A stretch of 38,688 nt of DNA from an uncultured Prevotellaceae bacterium (GTDB lineage: Bacteria; Bacteroidota; Bacteroidia; Bacteroidales; Bacteroidaceae). Made by a program: the position numbers and the translations under genes. Positions 13,977 through 21,955 of the stretch are shown piece after piece. Each line of letters opens with the position of its first letter. Position 1 is the stretch's first letter. Under the pieces are notes generated by a model. It was not told the DNA's origin, searched no databases, and worked only from the letters and a program-made list of their open reading frames with translations. The stretch is from positions 1-38,688 of the forward strand of contig ONCH01000043.1 in the NCBI GenBank assembly GCA_900316265.1, given 5' to 3'.

Positions 13977-14657
13977 CTACAATTTGAATTTCTTGACGAC
14001 GACACCGTCGTAGGTATTAACGGTCAGACACACGCTGTCTGGCCGTTGTTGTGCTGGTAACAGGATACAGACGTACCGGCGGTTGGTATAGTATTCGGGG
14101 GCTTCACCCTGGTCGTGCAACAGCTGGTAATAGGCCGTCTGCGTCTGGTCAGCATTCTGACGTAGCTCGTCAAGAGCGACAGCCAAGGAGTGAGTACCCT
14201 CCTTGCCACTGGCATCACGGCCGTTTTTCAGGAGCAGACCCAGATTGATATATTTGCCATCGCGTGTCAGCCAAGAGCTCTCCAAACCCACAGGATCCTT
14301 AGGCAGGCGTTTATACTCTTTAGCTTGACGCGGTTTCAAGGTGGGCAGACTAGCCATAGACGTTACGTGAGCCTTGTTGCTTCCCACCTTATTATAATAT
14401 AAGATGGCGCGATAGATAGTATCAGCAGTCTCTATCCATGAAGCCTTCTGCGGATTGGTAAGGAAAAAACTCTCACCCTCATCGGTGAGGAAGGATACTG
14501 CCTGTTTCTCACTGTTGATTGTCAGATAGGTGAAGTCAGCCTGCAGCAACGAGTAGCGACCCTCCCCTTTCTCATAGCTGTCTTTCTCACAGGATAAGAG
14601 AAAGACAGAAAAAGACAAGAGAACACAGAGGAAGAAAGAAGACGCTAGCCTTTTCAT
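13977..14657 (-). CDS. Lipoprotein, possibly NigD-like
   Basis: A 226-residue protein with a lipoprotein signal: basic MKR start, hydrophobic stretch, then L-L-S-C with the Cys at about residue 23 as the lipid site. The mature part is mostly beta, with no enzyme motif. Length, lipobox and two-part layout resemble the NigD-like lipoproteins of Bacteroidales, but I am not certain. Its start overlaps the stop of the acyltransferase gene by four bases, making it the last gene of the PASTA-rluD-ddl-acyltransferase run. It is expected in the periplasmic or outer membrane leaflet. Confidence 0.75.
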   Translation of the reverse strand: MKRLASSFFLCVLLSFSVFLLSCEKDSYEKGEGRYSLLQADFTYLTINSEKQAVSFLTDEGESFFLTNPQKASWIETADTIYRAILYYNKVGSNKAHVTSMASLPTLKPRQAKEYKRLPKDPVGLESSWLTRDGKYINLGLLLKNGRDASGKEGTHSLAVALDELRQNADQTQTAYYQLLHDQGEAPEYYTNRRYVCILLPAQQRPDSVCLTVNTYDGVVVKKFKL

Positions 14658-15796
14658 ACTTTTGCCTTTAGATAGTTGCGTACTGGGTTAGCATACATCG
14701 TTAGCATACGCTCTGTCAAGAAAGCCTCATCTTTGTTGGGAATACTGATTTTAGCCAACTGACCTGTCAGATACTTGTCGAAGCGCTCGATGTCCTTGGG
14801 CGTATATTGGTTAACATAGGTCGTGGTGCCTTCCAAACGGTCCAAGGCAATATAATTGCAGGGATAGAGCCGGTAGCCCGCATGAATCTCCCGGTCAATG
14901 CGCTGACTGAGCTGTTGGAAGTACTCATTGCGGGGCAGACCATCGAGTTCAGCAAGCCACTGGTTGATGGGCGTACCACAACGATAGTGGACACGGCCTT
15001 TGTAACCAAAGATACCCGTCTTCATATTGTCGAGGTCATCCTGGCGCGACTTCTTGAAAGCAGGGTTATCGCGCTTCTGCTGGAACTCCTGCGCTTTCAG
15101 GTAGTCACAGGGGTCGAACTCATAGCTGATAGTGAGCGGACAGATGTTCAACTCACGGAGATCACCACCCATAGCCAGCATTTTCAGCACAGCATCCTGC
15201 GTGTTGTCGCTGGAGTCCTTGGCACGACCTTCACGTTGGGCTATCCAGATATTCTCCTTTTTTTCAGTGACAGCATAGTGAATGTAGCGACTCATCAACT
15301 GACTGGAGCGCATCATCTCATGAGCTGTCAAACCACGGCGCACAGTAAAGGCCTTGTTCATGCGCACCAGTCGCTTAATCCAAGGATAGATGAGCAGGTT
15401 GTCACCAATACCTATTTCTACCGTAGTAGGATAGCCATTGTTGACAAGCATGACGTCGAGAAAAGCTGAGTCGAGCACGATGTCGCGATGATTGCTGAGG
15501 AAGATGTAACGCAGCGACTTGTCCGTCGGCAGTAAGAGATCTTCAAACGTGCAACCATCGGTGTGTTTGCGGATAATCCATTTGACGACAGGTTTCATGA
15601 AACGCTTCTGGAAATCCAGCGGTGTCTTGACACCTGTAAAGGCCAGTCGCAACAGTCCATTGCGCAGACCTTTCGGCAGCCAAGGCGCAAAGCCCTTCAT
15701 GATGGTACTAAACTGGCGGTCGTTCAACAAGTCGTTGAACGCCTGCTTCATTTCACCCGCCTCATACGGTCTTATCTCGTCAAACTCGTTACTCAT
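14654..15796 (-). CDS. 1-acylglycerol-3-phosphate acyltransferase-like protein
   Basis: A 380-residue PlsC-type acyltransferase. S-N-H-R-D-I-V-L-D (about residues 96-104) is the HxxxxD active site in the variant NHxDxxLD. I-W-I-A-Q-R-E-G-R-A-K-D-S (about 185-197) is the substrate-phosphate binding block (usual form PEGTRS). The enzyme family moves acyl groups from ACP or CoA to glycerol-phosphate lipids or lipid A-type acceptors; the acceptor is not known here. It is preceded by a five-unit heptamer array that ends in the start codon, and sits between ddl and the lipoprotein. Confidence 0.85.
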   Translation of the reverse strand: MSNEFDEIRPYEAGEMKQAFNDLLNDRQFSTIMKGFAPWLPKGLRNGLLRLAFTGVKTPLDFQKRFMKPVVKWIIRKHTDGCTFEDLLLPTDKSLRYIFLSNHRDIVLDSAFLDVMLVNNGYPTTVEIGIGDNLLIYPWIKRLVRMNKAFTVRRGLTAHEMMRSSQLMSRYIHYAVTEKKENIWIAQREGRAKDSSDNTQDAVLKMLAMGGDLRELNICPLTISYEFDPCDYLKAQEFQQKRDNPAFKKSRQDDLDNMKTGIFGYKGRVHYRCGTPINQWLAELDGLPRNEYFQQLSQRIDREIHAGYRLYPCNYIALDRLEGTTTYVNQYTPKDIERFDKYLTGQLAKISIPNKDEAFLTERMLTMYANPVRNYLKAKV

Positions 15797-15827
15797 AACT
15801 CAAAACTGTAAACAGTAAACCGTAAAC
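15793..15827 (-). repeat. Leader tandem repeat, 5 x 7 bp, acyltransferase gene
   Basis: Minus strand: GTTTACG, GTTTACT, GTTTACA, GTTTTGA, GTTATGA. The last unit contains the ATG start. The array fills nearly all the gap between ddl and the acyltransferase gene. Confidence 0.85.
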
Positions 15828-15831
15828 TTTA

Positions 15832-16821
15832 TTAGAACTGATTTTCTACGATATCGGTCAACACATCCTTCATCTCCAGACCAGCGGCGCGCACCTGCTG
15901 GGGAATGAAACTGGTAACTGTCATACCAGGCGTGGTGTTTACCTCCAGCATAGATATCTTACCCTCCTTAGAGATGATATAGTCGATACGGATGATACCA
16001 TTACAATGGAGAATGTCGTAGATGTGACTGGTAATCTCACGAACACGACGGGTTACGTCCTCTGGCAGACGGGCAGGAGTAATCTCTTCAACCTGACCGT
16101 TATACTTGGCATCGTAATCAAAGAACTCATTGCTGGTAACAACCTCTGTGGCAGGCAGTACGACCGACTTCTCACGCGTCTTATAGACACCGATGGAAAT
16201 CTCCGTACCCTCCAGGAACTGCTCAACCATAATCTCTGAACTCTCCAGCATAGCCTTACGAATGGCAGGAGCCAACTGGTCTTTGTTCTTAACCTTGCTG
16301 ACACCGAATGAGGAACCGTCGGCGGCAGGCTTTACGAAACATGGCATACCGATGCGCTGTTCTATCTCGTCGTCGCTCACCAGTTGCTCGTAACCTTGAC
16401 GAATCAGCAGCGAGTCAGCCACGCTGACACCATAGCTACGCAGATACTGGTTCAGCACGAATTTGTCAAACGTCATAGCCTCAACTAATACACCACTGGT
16501 AGAATAAGGCAGACCCATCAGGTCAAAGTAACCCTGCAGGATACCGTTCTCACCAGGAGTACCATGAATCGTGATGTAGGCATAGTCGAAGAGTTTGGCC
16601 TTACCGTCCTCTACAAATGAGAAGTCGTTACGGTCGATACGTGCTGTAATTCCTCCTGGCAGTTCGACGTGCCAGTCCTGTCCTTTGATGTCTACGATAT
16701 ATACGTTATAGCGGTCCTTATCAAAGAATGAGTAAAGACCCTGTGCTGAGCGCAGTGATACGTCGTGCTCAGAAGAGTCGCCACCACACACAATGGCAAT
16801 GTTGCGTTTCAGTTGTTTCAT
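15832..16821 (-). CDS. ddl: D-alanine--D-alanine ligase
   Basis: A 329-residue ATP-grasp enzyme that joins two D-alanines for peptidoglycan. Evidence: V-C-G-G-D-S-S-E-H-D-V-S-L (about 12-24, substrate Glu), I-H-G-T-P-G-E-N-G-I-L-Q-G-Y, Y-S-T-S-G-V-L-V-E-A-M-T-F-D-K, C-F-V-K-P-A-A-D-G-S-S-F-G-V-S, I-R-I-D-Y-I and M-L-E-V-N-T-T-P-G-M-T (metal-binding Asp/Glu/Asn). Length is normal. It lies in a wall/envelope cluster after the RluD-like gene. The leader is an 8-bp tandem repeat running into the start codon. Confidence 0.97.
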   Translation of the reverse strand: MKQLKRNIAIVCGGDSSEHDVSLRSAQGLYSFFDKDRYNVYIVDIKGQDWHVELPGGITARIDRNDFSFVEDGKAKLFDYAYITIHGTPGENGILQGYFDLMGLPYSTSGVLVEAMTFDKFVLNQYLRSYGVSVADSLLIRQGYEQLVSDDEIEQRIGMPCFVKPAADGSSFGVSKVKNKDQLAPAIRKAMLESSEIMVEQFLEGTEISIGVYKTREKSVVLPATEVVTSNEFFDYDAKYNGQVEEITPARLPEDVTRRVREITSHIYDILHCNGIIRIDYIISKEGKISMLEVNTTPGMTVTSFIPQQVRAAGLEMKDVLTDIVENQF

Positions 16822-16858
16822 ATTTTATATTTTTATCGTTATTTCATTATTACGTTAT
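16819..16858 (-). repeat. Leader tandem repeat, 5 x 8 bp, ddl
   Basis: Minus strand: ATAACGTA, ATAATGAA, ATAACGAT, AAAAATAT, AAAATATG. The first unit contains the stop codon of the RluD-like gene and the last ends in the ddl ATG. Confidence 0.7.
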
Positions 16859-17926
16859 TTCGATATTCCGAGTATAATTGCGCCACTTGTCGATAAGCGC
16901 CCGCATGTCATCAGCCAGTTCGCTGGTGAAGTCCATCTGCTCGTGAGTAACAGGGTGCACGAAACCTAATGTCTTGGCATGCAAAGCCTGACGATTGCAG
17001 AGCTTCAGGCAGTTCTGGATATATGCCTTGTAGCTGGCAGTACGCTCACCACGCAGAATCTCCATGCCTCCATAGCGTTCGTCAGCAAACAACGGATGAC
17101 CAATATACTTCATGTGGGCACGAATCTGGTGGGTACGTCCTGTCTCTAAACGACACTCTACCAAAGTAGTATAGCCATAGCGCTCCAATACACGGTAATG
17201 GGTGACGGCGGTTTTGCCGATGTCACCTCCTGCTGGGAACACAGCCATGCGCTGACGGTCTTTGGGGTCGCGGCCTATATTACCTTCTATGCGCCCGGTG
17301 TCTTCCGTAAAGTTGCCCCACACCAAAGCTTGATAGCTGCGGTGGGTATCGTGGTTGAAGAACTGTGCGCCCAACTCCGTCTTGGCTTCTGGTGTCTTGG
17401 CAACAACAAGCAGTCCGCTGGTGTCTTTATCAATACGATGTACCAGACCCACGCTGGGATCATTGGGATCGTAGCTGGGCAGATTGCGCAGATGCCACGC
17501 AATGGCGTTGACCAAGGTTCCGTGGAAATTACCCACGCCTGGATGTACTACCAGTCCTGCGGGCTTGTTGATTACCATCAACTGGTCGTCTTCATAGACG
17601 ACATCCAATGGAATATCCTCCGGTTCAATAGTCGTATCATAGTGTGGACGGTCAAGCATCAACGTGATGACATCGCCCGGACGAACCTTATAGTTACTCT
17701 TGACAGGTGTGCCATTTACTTGGATGAATCCGGCATCGGCAGCTTTCTGGATGCGGTTGCGCGAAGAGTGCTGCACGTGTTCCGACATATATTTATCAAT
17801 GCGCACAGGCTCTTGCCCACGGTCTACTTCCATGCGCAAATGCTCATACAGCTGGCCATCTTCGACCTGAAGGTCGAGATCAGATTCGCCATCTAAGAGT
17901 TCTATATCGTCGAGTTCTTCCGTCAT
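16850..17926 (-). CDS. RluD-type 23S rRNA pseudouridine synthase
   Basis: A 358-residue enzyme. An S4 RNA-binding domain (about 37-100: R-I-D-K-Y-M-S-E, then A-G-x-I-x-V-N-G) precedes the RluA-type catalytic core: D-D-Q-L-M-V-I-N-K-P-A-G-L-V-V-H-P-G, H-R-I-D-K-D-T-S-G-L-L-V-V-A-K (catalytic Asp), E-T-G-R-T-H-Q-I-R-A-H-M and H-P-L-F-A-D-E-R-Y-G-G. S4 plus this core fits RluD, which modifies helix 69 of 23S rRNA. Thirteen bp separate it from the PASTA gene upstream and 28 bp from ddl downstream. Confidence 0.92.
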   Translation of the reverse strand: MTEELDDIELLDGESDLDLQVEDGQLYEHLRMEVDRGQEPVRIDKYMSEHVQHSSRNRIQKAADAGFIQVNGTPVKSNYKVRPGDVITLMLDRPHYDTTIEPEDIPLDVVYEDDQLMVINKPAGLVVHPGVGNFHGTLVNAIAWHLRNLPSYDPNDPSVGLVHRIDKDTSGLLVVAKTPEAKTELGAQFFNHDTHRSYQALVWGNFTEDTGRIEGNIGRDPKDRQRMAVFPAGGDIGKTAVTHYRVLERYGYTTLVECRLETGRTHQIRAHMKYIGHPLFADERYGGMEILRGERTASYKAYIQNCLKLCNRQALHAKTLGFVHPVTHEQMDFTSELADDMRALIDKWRNYTRNIEIT

Positions 17927-17939
17927 TCCAATCTATTGA

Positions 17940-18584
17940 TTACGGTTCCTTGACTTCCTCGAAGTCGTCAGTCTCACCGCCAGCATCCATTTCCTCAGCA
18001 CCCACCATGTCGATATCGTCCAAATCTTCTATGGTACCCTTGCCAACCATCAACGTTAGCGGATTTTCTATAGAGACACGGTCACCATTGGAAACACGAC
18101 GGCCACGACAGAGGATGCCATATACCCAGTCTTTCTCACCATCAACTAGCTGAGGTGGGTTCAGGCGGAATCCCATAGCGGTCAGTCTGGCTTCAGCTTC
18201 GCGGAAACTGGAGTTATCAACCAAATCAGGCAAAGCAAAAGAGGGTGAAGAAGGGGAATTGACGGTCACGTAGATGATATGGCCTTTCTTCACCTTCTGA
18301 CCTTCTCCGGGTGTCTGCAATAGAATGGTGTTGGCAGGTAATGCCTTGTTGTAGCCAGAGTCGCTGACAACAACAGTCAGTCCTAATTCGCTGAGTCTGC
18401 GCTCGGCCTTCTTGCAATCCATTCCTTTCAGATTGGGAACCTCTACGTTCTCGCCATGATGCGTGTATAAGTCCAGGCCAAAGCCTACACCGATGCATAG
18501 CAAAATGACAACCACCAGCATTGCTGATAGGTTGATGACGACGTAGCGATCAAATATCTTACCTAATGATTCTTTTATATTCAT
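17940..18584 (-). CDS. PASTA domain-containing membrane protein
   Basis: A 214-residue protein from the Met at 18584. The longer frame (from 18611) starts inside the -7 box TACTTTTG (18609-18616), so it is rejected. One N-terminal membrane helix (about residues 18-42) is followed by PASTA-type repeats, V-P-N-L-K-G-M-D-x-x-x-A-E-R-R-L-x-x-x-G-L and L-P-D-L-V-D-N-S-S-F-R-E-A-E-A-R-L, and an acidic tail rich in Asp and Glu. PASTA domains bind peptidoglycan or muropeptides. There is no kinase domain; single-helix PASTA proteins next to rluD and ddl are usual in Bacteroidales. It probably lies in the periplasm, anchored in the inner membrane. Confidence 0.9.
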   Translation of the reverse strand: MNIKESLGKIFDRYVVINLSAMLVVVILLCIGVGFGLDLYTHHGENVEVPNLKGMDCKKAERRLSELGLTVVVSDSGYNKALPANTILLQTPGEGQKVKKGHIIYVTVNSPSSPSFALPDLVDNSSFREAEARLTAMGFRLNPPQLVDGEKDWVYGILCRGRRVSNGDRVSIENPLTLMVGKGTIEDLDDIDMVGAEEMDAGGETDDFEEVKEP

Positions 18585-18608
18585 GCTTGCTCTAATGCTA
18601 TGATTTCG

Positions 18609-18640
18609 CAAAAGTACAAAGAATTATTGATAAATACAAA
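18609..18640 (-). promoter_or_regulatory. Promoter of the PASTA-rluD-ddl-acyltransferase-lipoprotein operon
   Basis: Minus strand TTTG (18637-18640), 20 bp, TACTTTTG (18609-18616), 24 bp before the start at 18584. Both boxes are perfect matches. Confidence 0.8.
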
Positions 18641-18699
18641 AAAAATTGGGTATATTTCTAAAAAACATACCCAATTCTTATTCGTGACTCACTAAAGAA

Positions 18700-18849
18700 T
18701 TACTTTCCGTGGTGCTCGTCAGATACAGTTAACTTCTTGCGGCCCTTAGCGCGGCGAGAAGCCAGTACGCGACGACCATTCTTTGTTGCCATGCGCTCAC
18801 GGAAACCATGCTTGTTCACGCGGCGACGATTGTGCGGCTGAAATGTTCT
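18700..18849 (-). pseudogene. rpmH: 50S ribosomal protein L34, start codon not present
   Basis: The frame encodes 49 residues [41 protein letters not shown] and a stop at 18700-18702, an unmistakable L34. L34 normally starts M-K-R-T-F-Q-P, so only the first two codons are missing; in their place the minus strand reads TAA TTT TGA directly before AGA. No ATG, GTG or TTG lies in frame before Val11. A TTG-AAG would be in frame only if two bases were added. A TAATTTTG promoter box (18851-18858) abuts the truncated end. Either a deletion fused promoter and coding sequence, or the sequence is in error. It is divergent from efp. Confidence 0.85.
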
Positions 18850-18850
18850 T

Positions 18851-18881
18851 CAAAATTACATAATTATTTCTAATTGTGCAA
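18851..18881 (-). promoter_or_regulatory. Promoter-like boxes abutting the truncated rpmH frame
   Basis: Minus strand TTG (18879-18881), 20 bp, TAATTTTG (18851-18858), the exact Bacteroidetes layout. Transcription would start within the first codons of the remaining L34 frame, leaving no leader. Confidence 0.6.
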
Positions 18882-18900
18882 GTTTCAAGCAATTTTTTTA

Positions 18901-18928
18901 ATGTTTAATGTTTAATTTTTAATTTTTC
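18901..18928 (+). repeat. Heptamer repeat upstream of efp, 4 units
   Basis: ATGTTTA, ATGTTTA, ATTTTTA, ATTTTTC in exact 7-bp steps, directly upstream of the efp -7 box, where the -33 region should be. Confidence 0.75.
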
Positions 18929-18932
18929 TTCG

Positions 18933-18940
18933 TACCTTTG
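18933..18940 (+). promoter_or_regulatory. -7 box for efp
   Basis: TACCTTTG on the plus strand, 47 bp before the efp ATG at 18988. The expected -33 position falls in the heptamer array and has no TTG. Confidence 0.6.
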
Positions 18941-18987
18941 CACCCGCAAAAGAGACAATTACATTATTAAATAGCTATTTTTAATTT

Positions 18988-19554
18988 ATGATTAACTCAC
19001 AAGACATTAAGAAGGGTACCGCTATCCGCATGGATGGTGCTATTTGGGTTTGCATCGATTTCCAGCATCGTAAGCCCGGTAAGGGAAACACTATCATGAA
19101 CATCAAGATGAAGAACGTCACCGACGGTCGTGTATTGGAGCGTCGTTACAACATCGGCGAGAAGCTGGAGGACGTTGTCATCGAGCACCGCGACTATCAG
19201 TACCTCTATGAGGATCAGGAAGGCCGCATCTTCATGAACCAGGAGACTTTCGAGCAGATTCCCATCGCCAATGACCTCGTTATTGGTCATGAGTACATGA
19301 AGGAAGGTGACGTTGTATCTGTTGTCAGCGACACTACCGATGGTACTATCCTTTATGCTGAGATGCCCGTGAAGACCGTTCTTCGCGTTACTCACTCTGA
19401 GCCCGGTATCAAAGGTGACACCGCTACCAACACCCTGAAGCCCGCTACACTGGAGACTGGTGTTGAGGTTCGCGTTCCTCTGTTCATCAACGAGGGCGAC
19501 CTGATTCAGGTTGACACTCGCGATGGTTCTTACCTGGCTCGCGCTAAGGAGTAA
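18988..19554 (+). CDS. efp: Elongation factor P
   Basis: A 188-residue protein of three beta-barrel domains, the full family length. The tip loop of domain I, H-R-K-P-G-K-G-N-T (about residues 28-36), has the Lys that reaches the peptidyl-transferase centre to rescue ribosomes stalled at poly-proline. Further marks are R-Y-N-I-G-E-K-L-E (domain II) and the C-terminal signature with G-D-L-I-Q-V-D-T-R-D-G-S-Y. No modification enzyme is in the window. Its TAA shares one base with the ATG of the next gene. Confidence 0.97.
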   Translation: MINSQDIKKGTAIRMDGAIWVCIDFQHRKPGKGNTIMNIKMKNVTDGRVLERRYNIGEKLEDVVIEHRDYQYLYEDQEGRIFMNQETFEQIPIANDLVIGHEYMKEGDVVSVVSDTTDGTILYAEMPVKTVLRVTHSEPGIKGDTATNTLKPATLETGVEVRVPLFINEGDLIQVDTRDGSYLARAKE

Positions 19555-20564
19555 TGAAATACTCGATTATCGTCCCCGTATATAATCGCCCTGACGAAGT
19601 GGACGAGTTGCTTGAGAGCCTTTGCTCCCAAACACTCAAGGACTTTGAGGTCATTATTGTAGAGGACGGTTCACAGAAACCATGCAAGGATGTTTGCGAC
19701 AAGTACGCAAGCATCCTTGATTTGCATTATTACAATAAGGAGAACAGTGGCCCCGGACAGACGCGTAACTATGGTGTGGAGCGTGCCACTGGCGAGTACG
19801 TTATCATCCTCGACTCGGATGTCGTCCTTCCAACCGGCTATCTGGAGGCAACAGAGAAATCTCTCACCTCTCCCCTCTCATCCCTCACCTCTGAACTTGT
19901 TGCTTGGGGCGGTCCTGATGCTTCGCACCCGTCGTTCACGCCGGTGCAGAAGGCCATCAGCTACTCCATGACGTCGTTTTTTACGACGGGTGGCATTCGT
20001 GGTGGCAAGAAAAAGCTTGACAAATTCTTCCCACGTTCATTTAATATGGGTATCCGTCGCGATATTTACCTGCAGTTAGGCGGTTTCTCGAAGATGCGCT
20101 TTGGTGAGGATGTCGATTTTTCTTACCGCATCGTTGAGGCAGGCTATCAGCCACAGCTTTTCCCTGATGCATGGGTATGGCACAAGCGTCGTACGGACTT
20201 TCGCAAGTTCTTCCGTCAGGTATATAACAGTGGTATTGCCCGCATCAACTTGGAGAAACGCCACCCTGGTACGATGAAACTCGTTCACATGTTGCCAATG
20301 GTATTCACCGTAGGTGTCGTCGGCTGCTTATTGCTTGCTCCGTTCTGTTATGGACTGACACTGTTGCCTCTGTTTCTTTACTGCCTACTGATTCTTGTCG
20401 ATTCTACCCTGCAGAACAAGAGCCTGTGGGTTGGTGTGCTCAGCATACCAGCTGCCTTTACACAGCTGATGGGCTATGGTTTCGGCTTTATTGAGTCGTG
20501 GTGGAAACGTTGCGTCTTGAAGCAGGACGAGTTTACGGCCTTTGAGAAGAACTTCTACAAATGA
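19554..20564 (+). CDS. Family 2 glycosyltransferase with C-terminal membrane segments
   Basis: A 336-residue protein. The GT-A fold is shown by Y-S-I-I-V-P-V-Y-N-R-P-D-E-V-D-E-L (2-18), I-I-V-E-D-G-S, G-P-G-Q-T-R-N-Y-G, V-I-I-L-D-S-D-V-V-L-P (DxD) and F-G-E-D-V-D-F-S-Y-R-I (acceptor-site ED). The C-terminal 90 residues contain two to three hydrophobic stretches, so it is membrane-bound. It probably transfers a sugar to a lipid-linked or surface glycan. It overlaps efp by one base and radC by four; the efp-GT2-radC order looks like an operon. Confidence 0.9.
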   Translation: MKYSIIVPVYNRPDEVDELLESLCSQTLKDFEVIIVEDGSQKPCKDVCDKYASILDLHYYNKENSGPGQTRNYGVERATGEYVIILDSDVVLPTGYLEATEKSLTSPLSSLTSELVAWGGPDASHPSFTPVQKAISYSMTSFFTTGGIRGGKKKLDKFFPRSFNMGIRRDIYLQLGGFSKMRFGEDVDFSYRIVEAGYQPQLFPDAWVWHKRRTDFRKFFRQVYNSGIARINLEKRHPGTMKLVHMLPMVFTVGVVGCLLLAPFCYGLTLLPLFLYCLLILVDSTLQNKSLWVGVLSIPAAFTQLMGYGFGFIESWWKRCVLKQDEFTAFEKNFYK

Positions 20565-21250
20565 GTGAACGACTGACCATAGCCCACTGGTCTGAGGATG
20601 ACCAACCTCGAGAGAAGCTGCGCGATAACGGAGCACAGGCTTTGAGCGATGCAGAATTGCTGGCGATACTCGTTGGCTCAGGCTCGTCTCAAGAGGATGC
20701 TGTTTCACTGATGAAACGGATACTCTCCGATTGTAATAACAATCTCAATGCTCTTGGCAAGATGTCGATTCGCCAATTGTGCGAATACAAAGGAATCGGC
20801 GAAGCCAAAGCCATCACCATTCTTGCAGCTTGCGAACTGGGTAAGCGCCGCCAGATGGAGAAACCTGAGGAGCGCCCAGACCTTGGCACAGCTACTAAGA
20901 TTTACAACCACATGCATCCACTGTTGCAAGATAGCGACGTGGAGGAGTTCTGGCTGCTCCTGATGAACCAGAACTTCCGTCTTATCAAACAAGTACGTAT
21001 CTCGCATGGCGGCATTACAGAGACAGCCGTCGATATTCGTATCATTATGCGTGAAGCGGTATTGGCCAATGTTACCATCATTGCGGTCTGTCACAATCAT
21101 CCTTCTGGCAACCTGCGTCCCAGCCAGCACGACAACGACCTGACTGCTCAACTGCAACAAGCCTGCAAACTGATGCGCATCCACTTCATGGATCACGTCA
21201 TCCTCACCGATGGCAACTACTTCAGCTACCATGAGACAGGACGTCTATAG
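20561..21250 (+). CDS. radC: RadC family protein (JAMM/MPN+ domain)
   Basis: A 229-residue protein. The N-terminal helix-hairpin-helix part (about 1-100: R-E-K-L-x-x-x-G-A-x-x-L-S-D-A-E-L-L-A-I-L and L-C-E-Y-K-G-I-G-E-A-K-A) is followed by the RadC/MPN+ domain with the metal motif H-N-H-P-S-G-N-L-R-P-S-x-x-D and an upstream Glu region. Once thought to act in DNA repair, its biochemical role is unsettled. Length is usual. A hairpin at 21286-21326 follows. Confidence 0.95.
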   Translation: MSERLTIAHWSEDDQPREKLRDNGAQALSDAELLAILVGSGSSQEDAVSLMKRILSDCNNNLNALGKMSIRQLCEYKGIGEAKAITILAACELGKRRQMEKPEERPDLGTATKIYNHMHPLLQDSDVEEFWLLLMNQNFRLIKQVRISHGGITETAVDIRIIMREAVLANVTIIAVCHNHPSGNLRPSQHDNDLTAQLQQACKLMRIHFMDHVILTDGNYFSYHETGRL

Positions 21251-21285
21251 CACTTACTGAAAGGATTAAAAGATATAAAGAAATT

Positions 21286-21326
21286 GAACGGGCTGCTCTC
21301 TGACTCATCAGTTGGGCAGCCCGTTC
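21286..21326. terminator. Probable bidirectional terminator hairpin
   Basis: GAACGGGCTGC (21286-21296) pairs with GCAGCCCGTTC (21316-21326), an 11-bp GC-rich stem with a 19-nt loop. It lies between convergent radC and the anti-sigma-like gene. There is no strong T-run on either side, so the terminator role rests on position and stem. Confidence 0.6.
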
Positions 21327-21428
21327 TCCGTTAGTATGTTATGAAAAATTTGAGAGAAATGAAACTTCACAGTTTCGGTGTTTTAACTAAACATGATTTG
21401 TAAATATAGAGAAAGCATAGAAAATTAT

Positions 21429-21908
21429 CTAATTCTTGGGCCTTTCCATGAGGATGCTGGTACTGTCAGCAGCCCAGTCGCTCATGTTTTCAGCTTGGAT
21501 GGGACTGACGGCAGCTACGCTGTCAAGGTCTTGCTGGATGCGTGCATAGTCTTGCGGTGTATTCCAGCTGTTGTCCCAGGGTGCTTGCAGAGCACCACCA
21601 ATCGTCAGGATGATAGCGACAACGGCAGCAGCCTTGAAGAGGGGCATCAAGCGACGTGTGAGTGTAATCTCACGGGCCTTGACAGCCTTGGGAGCCTCTT
21701 CTTCGCGAATCATCTCCAACATACGGGCATCGAAGTCATCGCCTAACGCCTCATTGCTGGCCTCATCGATAAAGAGGGCGCGCAGGGGCTCCATCTCCGC
21801 AGGGATATTCTCCTGGCGGAAGAAAGAACGGAGAATGCTCTCCTCTTCGAGAGTAGTCTCAGCGTTCCAGTAGCGCTCCATGAGTTGTTCGATGTACTTA
21901 TAGTCCAT
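21429..21908 (-). CDS. Membrane protein next to ECF sigma factor, anti-sigma-like
   Basis: A 159-residue protein. Residues 1-80 are acidic and helical (L-M-E-R-Y-W-N-A-E-T-T-L-E-E-E and an F-F-R-Q-E-x-x-P pattern typical of Bacteroidetes anti-sigma-like partners); one membrane helix lies at about 93-110, and a short periplasmic tail follows. It lies directly downstream of the ECF sigma gene (47 bp), the usual place for a regulator of the sigma factor. There is no zinc-binding HxxxCxxC motif. Anti-sigma is therefore an inference from position and architecture. Confidence 0.7.
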   Translation of the reverse strand: MDYKYIEQLMERYWNAETTLEEESILRSFFRQENIPAEMEPLRALFIDEASNEALGDDFDARMLEMIREEEAPKAVKAREITLTRRLMPLFKAAAVVAIILTIGGALQAPWDNSWNTPQDYARIQQDLDSVAAVSPIQAENMSDWAADSTSILMERPKN

Positions 21909-21955
21909 ACTTTTTTGCCTTTTTCTATATTAAAGACGTTTGTTAAAACAAAAAG

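Noticed and set aside
17198-17896. A 232-codon plus-strand frame
   Set aside because: It lies entirely antisense to the well-supported RluD-like gene.
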